Assembly (NCBI RefSeq): GCF_018403285.1
Contig: NZ_BOSJ01000020.1
Span: forward strand, 1 to 64,000
Source of the DNA: Paenibacillus sp. J45TS6
GTDB lineage: Bacteria; Bacillota; Bacilli; Paenibacillales; Paenibacillaceae
Length of the DNA stretch: 64,000 nucleotides
Direction: 5' to 3'
Part shown: positions 17,601 to 27,389 of the stretch, one piece after another
How the letters are laid out: each line of letters begins with the position of its first letter
How positions within the stretch are numbered: position 1 is the stretch's first letter
Translations under genes and position numbers: made by a program
The notes under the pieces: generated by a model
Told to the model about the DNA's origin: nothing
Seen by the model: only the letters and a program-made list of their open reading frames with translations
Databases searched by the model: none

Positions 17601-18452
17601 ATGAATTTTATAGATTTACTAAAAACCATTATTCTTGGAATGGTGGAAGGATTAACCGAGTTTGCCCCGGTTTCATCTACGGGACATATGATCATTGTTG
17701 ATGACATGTGGCTGAATTCAAAAGAATTTCTAACTCAATATGTGGCAAACACTTTTAAGGTAGTCATTCAATTAGGTTCCATTCTTGCTGTGGTCGTGGT
17801 ATTCAAAGATCGTTTTATTAACTTGCTCGGACTCGATCGACTGTTCGGTAAGAAGAAACCTGCGATTCCAGAAGGACCTGGTCATAATCGACTGAAATTG
17901 TCCCAGGTTATTGTAGGGCTCATTCCTGCCGCTGTCCTCGGCGTGCTTTTTGAAGATTATATTGATGAGCATCTATTCTCCATTAACACGGTACTCATCG
18001 GACTAGTCATTGGTGCTTTCTTTATGATTGCTGCTGACTACTTTGCTCCCAAACAACCGAAGGTAGAAACCGTGGACCAAATGACCTATCGCCAAGCATT
18101 TTCGATCGGACTTATACAGTGTTTATCTTTGTGGCCTGGATTCTCACGCTCCGGCTCTACGATTTCTGGCGGTGTCCTTCTTGGCATGAGTCACCGGGCA
18201 GCGGCTGACTTTACTTTCATTATGGCCGTTCCCGTTATGTGTGGTGCAAGTTTCTTGTCTCTCCTAAAAAACTGGGAGTATTTCACAATGGATGCACTTC
18301 CTTATTTTATTGCAGGGTTCATTTCTGCATTTATCTTTGCCCTCATCTCGATCCGTTTCTTCCTGAAACTGATTAATCGAGTGAAATTGGTTCCATTTGC
18401 GATTTATCGCATTATTCTTGCAGCAGTTATCTATCTCGTATTTATTATGTAG
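17601..18452 (+). CDS. uppP: Undecaprenyl-diphosphatase UppP/BacA
   Basis: 283 residues, polytopic. The catalytic motif EGLTEFAPVSSTGHM (about 17-31) and the second conserved motif WPGFSRSGSTISGG (about 178-191) are intact. It removes a phosphate from undecaprenyl diphosphate on the outer face of the membrane and confers bacitracin resistance when abundant. RBS AAAGGAG. Last gene of the Bce-DedA-UppP transcript, followed by a double hairpin. Confidence 0.96.
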   Translation: MNFIDLLKTIILGMVEGLTEFAPVSSTGHMIIVDDMWLNSKEFLTQYVANTFKVVIQLGSILAVVVVFKDRFINLLGLDRLFGKKKPAIPEGPGHNRLKLSQVIVGLIPAAVLGVLFEDYIDEHLFSINTVLIGLVIGAFFMIAADYFAPKQPKVETVDQMTYRQAFSIGLIQCLSLWPGFSRSGSTISGGVLLGMSHRAAADFTFIMAVPVMCGASFLSLLKNWEYFTMDALPYFIAGFISAFIFALISIRFFLKLINRVKLVPFAIYRIILAAVIYLVFIM

Positions 18453-18462
18453 TTAATCATCG

Positions 18463-18538
18463 TTTGTACCCTCTAAATAGAGGGTACAAAGAAGAGAGGA
18501 GCGACCGGATACCGGTCCTCCTCTCTTCTTTTCTTTTT
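18463..18538. terminator. Tandem hairpin terminators after uppP
   Basis: Two consecutive inverted repeats: TTTGTACCCTCT with its complement (18463-18490), then AGAAGAGAGGAG...CTCCTCTCTTCT with an inner ACCGG/CCGGT (18489-18538) followed by TTCTTTTT. A strong terminator for the Bce-uppP operon, which may also stop the opposing small gene. Confidence 0.85.
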
Positions 18539-18547
18539 AAGTTTGCC

Positions 18548-18676
18548 TTACGACTTACGGGAACTGAGCTGAATAATCATCAAGATGAGCACTAGCAGTT
18601 GGATGAGCAATTCTGCACTCATGCGATTCGCCTCCTGCACATAAGGATGCTCCTTCAGTACCAGATCCTCTCCCAT
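18548..18676 (-). CDS. Small membrane protein, unannotated, possibly longer at the N-terminus
   Basis: Minus-strand reading from ATG 18676 gives 42 residues: MGEDLVLKEHPYVQEANR, then MSAELLIQLLVLILMIIQL and SSRKS. The C-terminal half is one membrane helix. A second ATG at 18622 has an ideal GGAGG eight bases upstream and would give a 24-residue peptide resembling small hydrophobic type I-toxin-like or regulatory peptides. The frame stays open upstream to 18766 and keeps protein-like composition (YDERPSHIHITGNVNASHQ), but has no ATG, GTG or TTG there. The start is therefore uncertain and an ATC start or a lost start codon are possible. Function unknown. Confidence 0.5.
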   Translation of the reverse strand: MGEDLVLKEHPYVQEANRMSAELLIQLLVLILMIIQLSSRKS

Positions 18677-18830
18677 TCGCTTGGCCTTATGTTGATGGCT
18701 TGCATTTACGTTTCCCGTTATATGTATATGACTGGGTCTTTCATCATATGATTTATATTTTGTGATCTAATTTTATAAGCTGTCCCTATTTCACTCTCAT
18801 TACATAGTAGAAAGGCTGATCTAACTAACC

Positions 18831-19541
18831 ATGAAGAACCGAAAAAACAAGTGTTTACTTACCCTTATCATGTCCCTGCTGCTCCTAGTCCTTCTCTCCG
18901 CCTGTGCCAAGGGAGAAGCGCATGTAACCGTCCATACAGATGGTACGGCAGACGTAAATTTCAACCTGCAGGTTCAGAATCGCAATGTAAAATTTATAGG
19001 ACAAAAGGAGCTTGTTCAGTCCATTGAGAAAGCTTTTGAAGACAATGGTTTTGTGACTAAGAACGGGCAATTCGAAGGTACAAGTGAGATTTCTGCTTCT
19101 AAGGAAGTGAAGATCAGTGGAGAGGACAGCCAACAAGAACTTCCTGAAAGCATCTCTTACTCTACCGTCACAGAGCAAGGTTTCTTTTTCACAAAACACA
19201 AGATTACTGTCGATGCAGATCTCATGTCTGCGATTCCTGACAATACATGGACTGAACATTTAACAGCGATCCCTAACTTCGTGCGCAATTTATTATTAAA
19301 AGATGTTGAACTGGATTTCAAGTTAACTTTGCCGATCAAACCAGAATCAAGTAATGCAGATACAGTGACTGCGGACGGCAAAACAATGACCTGGCATGTA
19401 GAACCTTTATCCGCTAACCATCTAGAACTCTCAGTGAACACACCTAATATTCAGAATATCATCATCACTGCCGTTGCTAGTCTTCTCCTCCTTGGTGTTA
19501 TGCTCTTTGTTGTCATTAGAAAAGTCCGGAAAAATAAATGA
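18831..19541 (+). CDS. Lipoprotein with C-terminal membrane anchor (DUF3153/LppM-like)
   Basis: 236 residues. Lipoprotein signal with lipobox LLSAC (Cys about 25). The mature start AHVTVHTDGTADVNFNLQV is a repeated-strand pattern seen in DUF3153/LppM-like proteins. A second membrane helix is at about 211-230 with a basic tail RKVRKNK. The domain should sit outside the membrane, attached at both ends. Family assignment is from memory. Confidence 0.7.
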   Translation: MKNRKNKCLLTLIMSLLLLVLLSACAKGEAHVTVHTDGTADVNFNLQVQNRNVKFIGQKELVQSIEKAFEDNGFVTKNGQFEGTSEISASKEVKISGEDSQQELPESISYSTVTEQGFFFTKHKITVDADLMSAIPDNTWTEHLTAIPNFVRNLLLKDVELDFKLTLPIKPESSNADTVTADGKTMTWHVEPLSANHLELSVNTPNIQNIIITAVASLLLLGVMLFVVIRKVRKNK

Positions 19542-19559
19542 AATAAGAAATAAATAAAG

Positions 19560-19603
19560 AAGGCTGCCCTATTGTAGTTAACTCTACAGGGACAGCCTTT
19601 TTA
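19560..19603 (+). terminator. Rho-independent terminator
   Basis: AAGGCTGCCCT...AGGGACAGCCTT followed by TTTAG; ends the lipoprotein gene and may work for ywaC on the other strand. Confidence 0.75.
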
Positions 19604-19640
19604 GTATAAGAATAAATAGTGCATTTACTAATTCTCTAAG

Positions 19641-20420
19641 TTACTTTTGATCTTTACGGAAAGAATCCGTTGCCTGATCAATAATTTCAAGAAATGCGGA
19701 AGGAAGCATAAACTGTTGATCACGAATGACAATTTTACGAAGATCTTCCTGATTGCTTTGTTCTTCTGCATCTTTAATCTCTTTAATATCGTGGTGTAAT
19801 CGCTCCATTTTCAGATCCAGGCTGTTCGCCGTGTCAGCAGCGCTTTTGAGTTCTTTGAGCAGAGACTCTGGAACATCTTTTTTGTACTTGTAAAAAATCT
19901 TATGTTCCAGACTGGCCCAAAAGTCCATCGCAATCGTCCGAATCTGAATCTCTACACATACATGCTCTACCCCATCCGATAGAAACACAGGTACTTCCAC
20001 GATCAAATGCAAACTTTTATATCCATTTGGTTTGGGATGTTCAATGTAGTCTTTCACGCCAAGCACTTTAAGATCGCTTTGTTTTTGCAGCATCTCACTA
20101 ACTTTGTATATATCTGAAATAAAAGAGCAGGTAATTCGGAGACCCGCAATGTCTTTAATATGTTCTTTCACATTCTTCACTGAAATGGGAAGTCCCTTAC
20201 GGTGTAATTTTTTCAAAATACTTTCCGGAGATTTCAATCTAGACTTCGTATGTTCAATCGGACTGTAATCATGAAAAGATTCAAATTCCTCTTTCAGAAT
20301 ATCAATTTTGGTCTCGATCTCATCAAGTGCAAATTTATAAACCATAATAAATCGGGTGATTTCATTTTTAATTCTCTTCACTTGTTCCATTTGATTCTGA
20401 TGATTGACTAACTCGTTCAT
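19641..20420 (-). CDS. ywaC: Small alarmone synthetase, YwaC/RelP type
   Basis: 259 residues: a stand-alone RelA/SpoT synthetase domain without HD hydrolase, TGS or ACT domains. Residues 29-60 (YKFALDEIETKIDILKEEF) and SPIEHTKSRLKSPESILKKL, then IKDIAGLRITCSFISDIY and EIQIRTIAMDFWASLEHKI, match the YwaC branch more closely than YjbM. It makes (p)ppGpp from ATP and GTP/GDP. YwaC is induced by cell-envelope stress in Bacillus, which fits a neighbourhood of envelope-stress genes. Confidence 0.92.
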   Translation of the reverse strand: MNELVNHQNQMEQVKRIKNEITRFIMVYKFALDEIETKIDILKEEFESFHDYSPIEHTKSRLKSPESILKKLHRKGLPISVKNVKEHIKDIAGLRITCSFISDIYKVSEMLQKQSDLKVLGVKDYIEHPKPNGYKSLHLIVEVPVFLSDGVEHVCVEIQIRTIAMDFWASLEHKIFYKYKKDVPESLLKELKSAADTANSLDLKMERLHHDIKEIKDAEEQSNQEDLRKIVIRDQQFMLPSAFLEIIDQATDSFRKDQK

Positions 20421-20544
20421 AAGCTAACTCATCCTTCCTTACTCTCAGGGCAATTATACTTCATCATATGGCTTTTCATAAAACTTCTAACTCTATTCCA
20501 TTGTACATGAAGTGAAGGTTAAAATTCAAAACTGGATAATGATG

Positions 20545-20590
20545 GTACAAAACTGACAATATTTTTGTATACCTAACATACCTTAAGTGT
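20545..20590 (+). promoter_or_regulatory. Candidate sporulation (SigE/SigK-like) promoter
   Basis: CATACCTTA at 20577-20585 matches the SigE/SigK -10 form CATAnnnTA, with ATATT 13 bp upstream (SigE-like -35). It lies 40-100 bp before the DUF11 giant gene. This would place expression in the mother cell, fitting a spore-surface protein. A match in AT-rich DNA is only suggestive. Confidence 0.35.
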
Positions 20591-20627
20591 AACAGCATTT
20601 TTTTCGTTATTGTTATTGAAAGGTATT

Positions 20628-23600
20628 ATGAAATGGATTCTATTTCATATCATAACCTTATATTTCTACTCCAAGGGGGTGTCTCTCATTCCTCTGGTTC
20701 TAAGGGCAACCTTTAACGCTACCGGCGGGATCACATTTACAGGGAATACACTAGGCTTAAGCCGATCTGCTGTCCAAGGTGTTCCAGGAGATTTAGACAG
20801 CATCGGTGCTTTTATAACAACAAACACAACTTCAAGATTTGGGACTTTCCCCCTGGGAACCACGAATAATTATGTAAACAATAGCTCTTCTGCCAATCTA
20901 GTGATGCCTTCGGGGAGTACGGTTCTCTATGCGGAACTCATCTGGGGCGGTTCTTATATTAATGGTTCGGTTAATTTGTCGAGCGCAATTAATAATCCGG
21001 TGACTTTTATTACACCAACGGGAACAAACAGCGTTATTCCCGATCCCACCACATACAATGCATTTGATCTCGGAAATGGTGCGCAGGCCTATGTTAGATC
21101 TGCCAATGTAACGCCGCTTGTACAGCAAGCGGGTGCCGGGACATATACTACGGGAAGTGTGGTAGGAACGATCATTATCACCGGAGACAGTACAGCTAAC
21201 CATGCAGGCTGGACCCTAGCCGTCATATATAACAACTCCTCACTCCCATTCCGGAACATGTCGCTAAGAGCAGGCGGTATTCTAGTAAGTGCATCCAATG
21301 CTACAACGATAACTGGATTTGCAACTCCAACTTCAGGACCGCTTGGGGGTCGCGCTTTATTCAGTGCACAGGAAGGAGATGCCAACCGGACGGGAGACTC
21401 TGCCCAGTTTGGACCGACTTCTGCTACACTTGTTTCTCTATCAGGGCCAAATAACTTTGCTAATAATTTCTTCGCATCCCAAATTAACAATGATGCTGGA
21501 CTTATTAATACAACAGGGACATTCGGAACATTAAATCAAACAAATGGTGCACCTGGAACGAATATCATAGGCGGCAGACAGGGCTGGGATATTACAAATG
21601 TTGATATTTCGGCAAGACTAATCAATAATCAGTCTTCTGCAGTACTGAACCTCACCACTTCCGGTGATGTGTACATTATTAACGCGAATGCCATTCAGAT
21701 CAATATCAATTCCCCTTCTATTAATGTCGTCAAAAGTGCTTCTGCAACAGGGTTAATCTTAGGAGACACCTATACCTACACCGTTGTTGTATCCAATACC
21801 GGAACGGCTAATGCTGCGAGTGTCGTATTAACGGATGTCCTACCTTCTGGCGCTACCTTCGTACCTGGAAGTGTGGTTGTTGGAGGAACATCAAGACCAA
21901 CCTACGATATACTTAGCGGTGTACCCATCGGAACGTTGAACTTGGGCAGTTCAGTAACCATTACATACAGAGCCACAGTCAGCTCTATTCCAATCAACCA
22001 GACCCTCTCTAGTTCCGCTAATACTGCATTTACTTTCCAGAGTGTTGCCGGAGGCGCGACGATATCAGGTGTCATCCCCTCCAATAACTTATCGATACCA
22101 GTTTATGATCCACTATTCACTATAGTTAAGTCAGCAGACACAACAAATGCCACGGTAGGAGATACGGTGACTTATACGGCAACCATAGCTAACACGGGAA
22201 ATATAGGAGGCGCTGTAAATTATCGCGATGTCATTCCTGCGGGTACAACATTTGTCCCTGGCAGCTTTCGAGTGAATGGAACAGTGATTTCCGGAGCAAA
22301 TCCTGCTACTGGTGTGAATATAGGTACTCTAGCTCTCGGCAGTACAACAAACGTTACTTTCCAAGTTCTTGTTAACTCACTCCCTGCACCGCCCACTCTA
22401 GTTAATCAAGGAAGTATTTCTTATACGTTTCAGCCACCTGATGGAAGAACAATCAGTGGGTCTGCCTTATCTAACACCTTATCGATCCCAGTAACCACGC
22501 CGAATGTGAGCGTTATAAAAACAGCAAATGTAACAGATACATCCGTAGGAGAAACGATCACATATACTTCAGTAATTTCGAATAATGGTCTGACCACTCT
22601 ACAAAATATCGTTTTCACAGATGCCAGCCCCGCAGGCACTAACTTTATTGCGGGAAGTTTTACTGTGGATGGTGTGGTTCGACCAAGTGCAAATCCCGCG
22701 AATAGTATTTCCATAGGAAGCTTACAGAGCGGCCGATCAACAACGGTATCTTTTCAAGCACTTGTAACTTCAGTCCCTTCGACAAGTCAGATTTCGAATC
22801 AATCGAGTATCTCATATGGTTCAGGCAGTTTTACAGGAAACGTTGTATCTAATATTGTTTCTACGCCTATATACGTACCTAATATTTCCGCCCTAAAAAG
22901 CTTTAACGCTACAAGTACTGCCATTGGTAATCTACTTGAAGTTACACTACAGCTTACGAATACAGGAAACATAGGAGCTCAAGTTCAAATTACAGACAAC
23001 ATACCGCCTGGAACAAACTTTGTTACAGGAAGTGTGGCGCTAAATGGGGTGCCAATTCCTACAGCAAATCCTGCACTTGGATTCTCCGTTGGCACGCTTG
23101 GTGTGAATGTCACAAGCACGGTCACTTTCCAGCTTAAGGTCATTTCTCTGCCAACGCCGCAAACCATCACGAATACGGCAACGATCAATTACGCATATAC
23201 ATTACCTAGCGGCCGCACACAAAGTGGTGCTCTTACTTCTAATACCGTATCCATTCCTGTGTCAGCCCCCAATATTAGCTTGGTTAAAATAGCAAATACG
23301 ACTGAAGCCGCGATAAATGATATCATCACTTACAGTATTACAGTAAGTAACACCGGATCTGGAACCGTCAGCTCCATTATTTTAGCTGATCTCACGCCCG
23401 AAGGCACCTCCTTTGTAACCGGTTCAGTTCGTATTAATGGAGTTGCTGCAAGTACCGCAGTACCCTCTAGCGGGATTGCGATTGGTCCACTTGGGGCTCA
23501 ATCCTCTGCCTTGATAACTTATCAGCTAAAAGTCATTTCTTTACCTGCTTCTGGAGCGATTGCAAATCAAGCTACTGCTGCATTTACAAGCGGATCATTC

Positions 23601-26600
23601 ACGGGCTCCTCCACATCAAATACAGTGACGATTCCTGTCTATAACGCTGCGATTTCCCTTGTGAAAAGTACGAATACAACGCTGGCTACAGCTGGAGACA
23701 CACTGACTTATACGATTCAAATCAGCAATTCGGGTAATACAGTTAGCTCTCTAACATTGAGTGATGTATTACCTCCCGAAGTCAGCTTTGTGACCAATAG
23801 TGTGGTAATTGGAGGTGTGCCTGCTCCAGGCGCCAACCCAGTGAGTGGTTTTTTGATTTCGGATGTACCTGCAGGTGGAATGACCGTTGTTACTTTCCTC
23901 GTAACGATAAATTCACTGCCTGCCTCGCAGAAAATCCTGAATCAGGCAACTGCTTTGTACTATTATCAAACTCCTTCTGGCCGTGTACTGTCTGGAAGCA
24001 CTACATCTAACAGTGTTGTAATTCAGGTATCTGCTCCAAATGTATCGGTGGTCACAACCACTTCTACCGCTTTAGCTGTAGTAGGTGATAGAGTTACCTA
24101 CACTACCACGATTACTAATCGTGGTCCCTCTTCGATCACCAATGTCATACTCAGCGATGGATTACCGCAGAACGTTTCTTTTGTACCCGGGAGTGTGCTG
24201 ATCGGTGGAGTCCTTGCTCCAAATCGATCGCCTCTAACCGGCATTCCAATCGGCAGTCTAGCCCCAGGGGCAAGTGCTGTCGTTACATTTGAGGTGAATG
24301 TAACCATGGCTGTACCTTCACAGATTAATAACCAATCAACGGTTAGTTTTACATCAGGTGTTTTTTCAGGCACATCAACATCAAATCAAACACAGATTCC
24401 AATCACTCAACCGCAAATTTCACTCACCAAAACAGCGGATACAAACAATGCAACCGTAGGCGATACTGTGGTATATACAATAACGGCTGCAAACTCTGGA
24501 AATCTACCCGCTGCACTTATCGTTTCAGATACCATCCCTGCAGGAACTACCTTTACTCCAAACAGTGTTCTTGTTAATGGAATTTCCATACCTGGCGTTT
24601 CCATCATTGATGGAGTCAGTACAGGAATAATTGCAGCCGGTGCAACTTCAGTCCTCTCTTTTTCCGTTACGATTACATCGCTTCCATCACCACAGTTCAT
24701 TACGAATCAAGCTTCGTCTACCTTTACGTTTACCACTCCTGATAATCGGACATTAACAGGAACCGCTTTATCCAACACGGTTAGTTTCCCTGTATCCTCA
24801 CCAAATGTACTCGTTACCAAAACAAGTTCACTTGCTGATGTTTCCGTAGGTGATATTATCACGTTTACCGTAACGGTTACTAATCTTGGTATTGAAGATG
24901 TGCAAAATGTGCTTTTGTCAGATCCAATAACAGGGACGTCATTCATTCCTGGTAGCGTCACAATTAATGGCGGTCCGAATCCAACTGCTAATCCAACGGG
25001 TGGGATTAGTTTAGGCGGAATTGCAGCCTCAGCTTCTGCTACAGTCACATATAATGTAAGGGTTGATTCCGTACCAACTCCACCTGAAATCAGTAGTTCC
25101 GCATCTGTGAGTTTTACATCTGGAGTGTTTGCAGGTACAACCTTCTCTAATGCACCAATCATTCCTGTATATAACCCCGTTCTTACAGCTGTCAAATCTG
25201 CAAGCAAAATCAATGCTACTGTTGGTGATACACTCACTTACAGTATTACGGTAAGTAACACAGGTAATTTTGGTGCAAGCATCAATCTAACAGATACGAT
25301 CCCTGCTGGCACCTCTTTTGTTCCAAATAGTGTATTAATCAACGGACTTCCATCACCTGGATCCGACCCTTCTCTAGGCATTGTATCGAGTAGTATTACC
25401 CCAGGGACCTCCAGTACAATTACCTTTTCTGTCGTCATCGATACGCTTCCGAGTCCGCAGTTCTTGAGTAATCAATCCTTTGTCAGTTACTCTTATACAT
25501 TGCCATCAGGTAGAACGCTCGGCGGAAATGTGTCTTCTAACGTGTCTATAGTTACTGTTTCTGCTCCTAATGTGACAGCAGTTAAAATATCTTCATTAAC
25601 GGCACTTACTGTTGGGGACGTCAATACGTATACCGTAACCATTGGAAACAGTGGAATCGAGACCGTGAATAATGTGATCATTACCGATGCGCTTCCCGCA
25701 GCAACCTCCTTTGTCAGCGGAAGCGTATATGTAGACGGAACCCAGCGCCCCACCGCCAATCCTTCTACAGGAGTGACAATCGGAAGTATAACTCCAGGGT
25801 CTACGGTCAACGTTACTTTTCAATATCGTATCAACTCAATACCTACGACCTCTTTGTCGCAAATTGAAAATCGCGCAATCGTAACCTTTACTTCGGGTAC
25901 ATTTTCAGGCAGTACATTCTCAAATACCGTGAGCACGCCGGTATACAGCCCTATTTTGTCAGCTGTTAAAACAGCAAATACCATTAATGCAACGGTCGGA
26001 GATACCGTAGTTTATTCGATTACGTATACGAATACAGGTAATTATGGCGGCAGCGTCGTTCTAACCGATCTCATTCCTGAAGGTACAACACTTATTCCGA
26101 ACAGTGTCATTGTGAATGGCGCTCCAGTTCCCGGAGCAAATCCTGCAACAGGTATGTCCGTCGGTGTTATATCATCTACAGCCACCGTTTTGTTCTCCGT
26201 CGTCATTAATACGTTACCGGTCAGTCAACAATTAAGTAATCAAGCGACTTCAACCTTCACTTATACGTTGCCTGATGGTAGAACACTGAATGGTTCTTTT
26301 GCCAGTAATTTATTGCAAATACCTGTTTCCTCCCCAAATATTACACTCGTGAAATCAGCCTCTGTAGCAACCGCAGTCGTTGGTGACACCTATACGTATC
26401 GTGTCATTGTTACGAATAACGGAATTGCGAATGTGAATAATGCTGTATTGTCCGATATTTTAGCAGCTGAAAGTACTTTTGTACCCGGAAGTGTTACCGT
26501 TGATGGAAATTCCCGAATAGACGCAAACCCAGCGGGCGGGATTAATCTAGGCACGATTGCACCAGGGAATGCAATGACCGTAACTTTTGACGTGAGAGTG

Positions 26601-27389
26601 AATACGCTGCCAAGTGCTCCTTACACCATTCAAAACCGTTCATCCGTCAGTTTTACCTCCGGTGCTTTTACAGGTGCTTCCTATTCCAACACAGTGAGCA
26701 TCCCGATCTACCAGCCCATTTTTCAATTACTCAAAACAGCCGACTCGTCAAACGTGACCGTAGGCGATACCGTAACCTATTTCTTAAATTTGACGAACAC
26801 AGGCAATTTACCGGGAATTGTAACTTTAACGGATGACTTACCTGATGGAGCCGTTTTGGTTCCAAATAGTGTACTCATCAATGGAGTTCCTCAGCCCGGG
26901 GTGAATCCGGAAACAGGGATTCCTGTTGGTAGTGTAGCTCCCGGATCGAATATCAATATCACCGTAACTTTACAGATCATCGTTGACACGCTTCCAGAAT
27001 TACAACAACTGATCAATCAAGCATTTGGAACATTTACTTACGCACCCCCTGATGGTCGATTGCTCGGCGGCAATTTTAGTTCTAACCCGCTCGTGATTCC
27101 TGTCTCATCACCAAATGTAACGGTTGTAAAGACGACCTCCACAGGAGATGCTGTTGTTGGCGATACCATCACTTATACCGTAGTTATTACCAATAACGGA
27201 ATCGTAGAAGTGGAGAATGTCGTTATGGTAGACCCCGTACCTGCCGGTACTGAATTTGTTCCTGAAAGTGTAATTGTGGATGGAAACGTTAGACCTAACG
27301 CCAATCCAAATACTGGAGTTACGGTTGGGACCATTCAGGAGGGAGCTTTCTCAACAATTACATTCCAAGTACAGGTCGTTACGATATGA
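20628..27389 (+). CDS. Giant DUF11-repeat surface protein, N-terminal part
   Basis: About 2,250 residues. A unique N-terminal domain (to about residue 360: ITFTGNTLGLSRSAVQG, SGSTVLYAELIWGGSY) is followed by 15 beta-sandwich repeats of about 120-135 residues. Each has the pattern VxxxKxxxxxxxxVGDTxTYTxxxxNxG ... LPxGxxFVPGSVxxxG ... NPxxGxxxGxxxPG. Units alternate between types ending FTSGxFxG and TFTYxxPDGRT. DUF11 domains occur on secreted or spore-surface proteins. No LPxTG or SLH motif is seen. The best Shine-Dalgarno (AAGGGGGTG, 20673-20681) points to an ATT at 20688 (PLVLRATFN...). An ATG at 20628 has only AAAGG. The frame ends mid-repeat at TGA 27387-27389. Confidence 0.8.
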   Translation: MKWILFHIITLYFYSKGVSLIPLVLRATFNATGGITFTGNTLGLSRSAVQGVPGDLDSIGAFITTNTTSRFGTFPLGTTNNYVNNSSSANLVMPSGSTVLYAELIWGGSYINGSVNLSSAINNPVTFITPTGTNSVIPDPTTYNAFDLGNGAQAYVRSANVTPLVQQAGAGTYTTGSVVGTIIITGDSTANHAGWTLAVIYNNSSLPFRNMSLRAGGILVSASNATTITGFATPTSGPLGGRALFSAQEGDANRTGDSAQFGPTSATLVSLSGPNNFANNFFASQINNDAGLINTTGTFGTLNQTNGAPGTNIIGGRQGWDITNVDISARLINNQSSAVLNLTTSGDVYIINANAIQININSPSINVVKSASATGLILGDTYTYTVVVSNTGTANAASVVLTDVLPSGATFVPGSVVVGGTSRPTYDILSGVPIGTLNLGSSVTITYRATVSSIPINQTLSSSANTAFTFQSVAGGATISGVIPSNNLSIPVYDPLFTIVKSADTTNATVGDTVTYTATIANTGNIGGAVNYRDVIPAGTTFVPGSFRVNGTVISGANPATGVNIGTLALGSTTNVTFQVLVNSLPAPPTLVNQGSISYTFQPPDGRTISGSALSNTLSIPVTTPNVSVIKTANVTDTSVGETITYTSVISNNGLTTLQNIVFTDASPAGTNFIAGSFTVDGVVRPSANPANSISIGSLQSGRSTTVSFQALVTSVPSTSQISNQSSISYGSGSFTGNVVSNIVSTPIYVPNISALKSFNATSTAIGNLLEVTLQLTNTGNIGAQVQITDNIPPGTNFVTGSVALNGVPIPTANPALGFSVGTLGVNVTSTVTFQLKVISLPTPQTITNTATINYAYTLPSGRTQSGALTSNTVSIPVSAPNISLVKIANTTEAAINDIITYSITVSNTGSGTVSSIILADLTPEGTSFVTGSVRINGVAASTAVPSSGIAIGPLGAQSSALITYQLKVISLPASGAIANQATAAFTSGSFTGSSTSNTVTIPVYNAAISLVKSTNTTLATAGDTLTYTIQISNSGNTVSSLTLSDVLPPEVSFVTNSVVIGGVPAPGANPVSGFLISDVPAGGMTVVTFLVTINSLPASQKILNQATALYYYQTPSGRVLSGSTTSNSVVIQVSAPNVSVVTTTSTALAVVGDRVTYTTTITNRGPSSITNVILSDGLPQNVSFVPGSVLIGGVLAPNRSPLTGIPIGSLAPGASAVVTFEVNVTMAVPSQINNQSTVSFTSGVFSGTSTSNQTQIPITQPQISLTKTADTNNATVGDTVVYTITAANSGNLPAALIVSDTIPAGTTFTPNSVLVNGISIPGVSIIDGVSTGIIAAGATSVLSFSVTITSLPSPQFITNQASSTFTFTTPDNRTLTGTALSNTVSFPVSSPNVLVTKTSSLADVSVGDIITFTVTVTNLGIEDVQNVLLSDPITGTSFIPGSVTINGGPNPTANPTGGISLGGIAASASATVTYNVRVDSVPTPPEISSSASVSFTSGVFAGTTFSNAPIIPVYNPVLTAVKSASKINATVGDTLTYSITVSNTGNFGASINLTDTIPAGTSFVPNSVLINGLPSPGSDPSLGIVSSSITPGTSSTITFSVVIDTLPSPQFLSNQSFVSYSYTLPSGRTLGGNVSSNVSIVTVSAPNVTAVKISSLTALTVGDVNTYTVTIGNSGIETVNNVIITDALPAATSFVSGSVYVDGTQRPTANPSTGVTIGSITPGSTVNVTFQYRINSIPTTSLSQIENRAIVTFTSGTFSGSTFSNTVSTPVYSPILSAVKTANTINATVGDTVVYSITYTNTGNYGGSVVLTDLIPEGTTLIPNSVIVNGAPVPGANPATGMSVGVISSTATVLFSVVINTLPVSQQLSNQATSTFTYTLPDGRTLNGSFASNLLQIPVSSPNITLVKSASVATAVVGDTYTYRVIVTNNGIANVNNAVLSDILAAESTFVPGSVTVDGNSRIDANPAGGINLGTIAPGNAMTVTFDVRVNTLPSAPYTIQNRSSVSFTSGAFTGASYSNTVSIPIYQPIFQLLKTADSSNVTVGDTVTYFLNLTNTGNLPGIVTLTDDLPDGAVLVPNSVLINGVPQPGVNPETGIPVGSVAPGSNINITVTLQIIVDTLPELQQLINQAFGTFTYAPPDGRLLGGNFSSNPLVIPVSSPNVTVVKTTSTGDAVVGDTITYTVVITNNGIVEVENVVMVDPVPAGTEFVPESVIVDGNVRPNANPNTGVTVGTIQEGAFSTITFQVQVVTI

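Noticed and set aside
20666-25823. Many long antisense open frames under the DUF11 gene
   Set aside because: They mirror the repeated Thr/Val/Gly-rich coding sequence, lack ribosome binding sites and have repetitive low-information translations.
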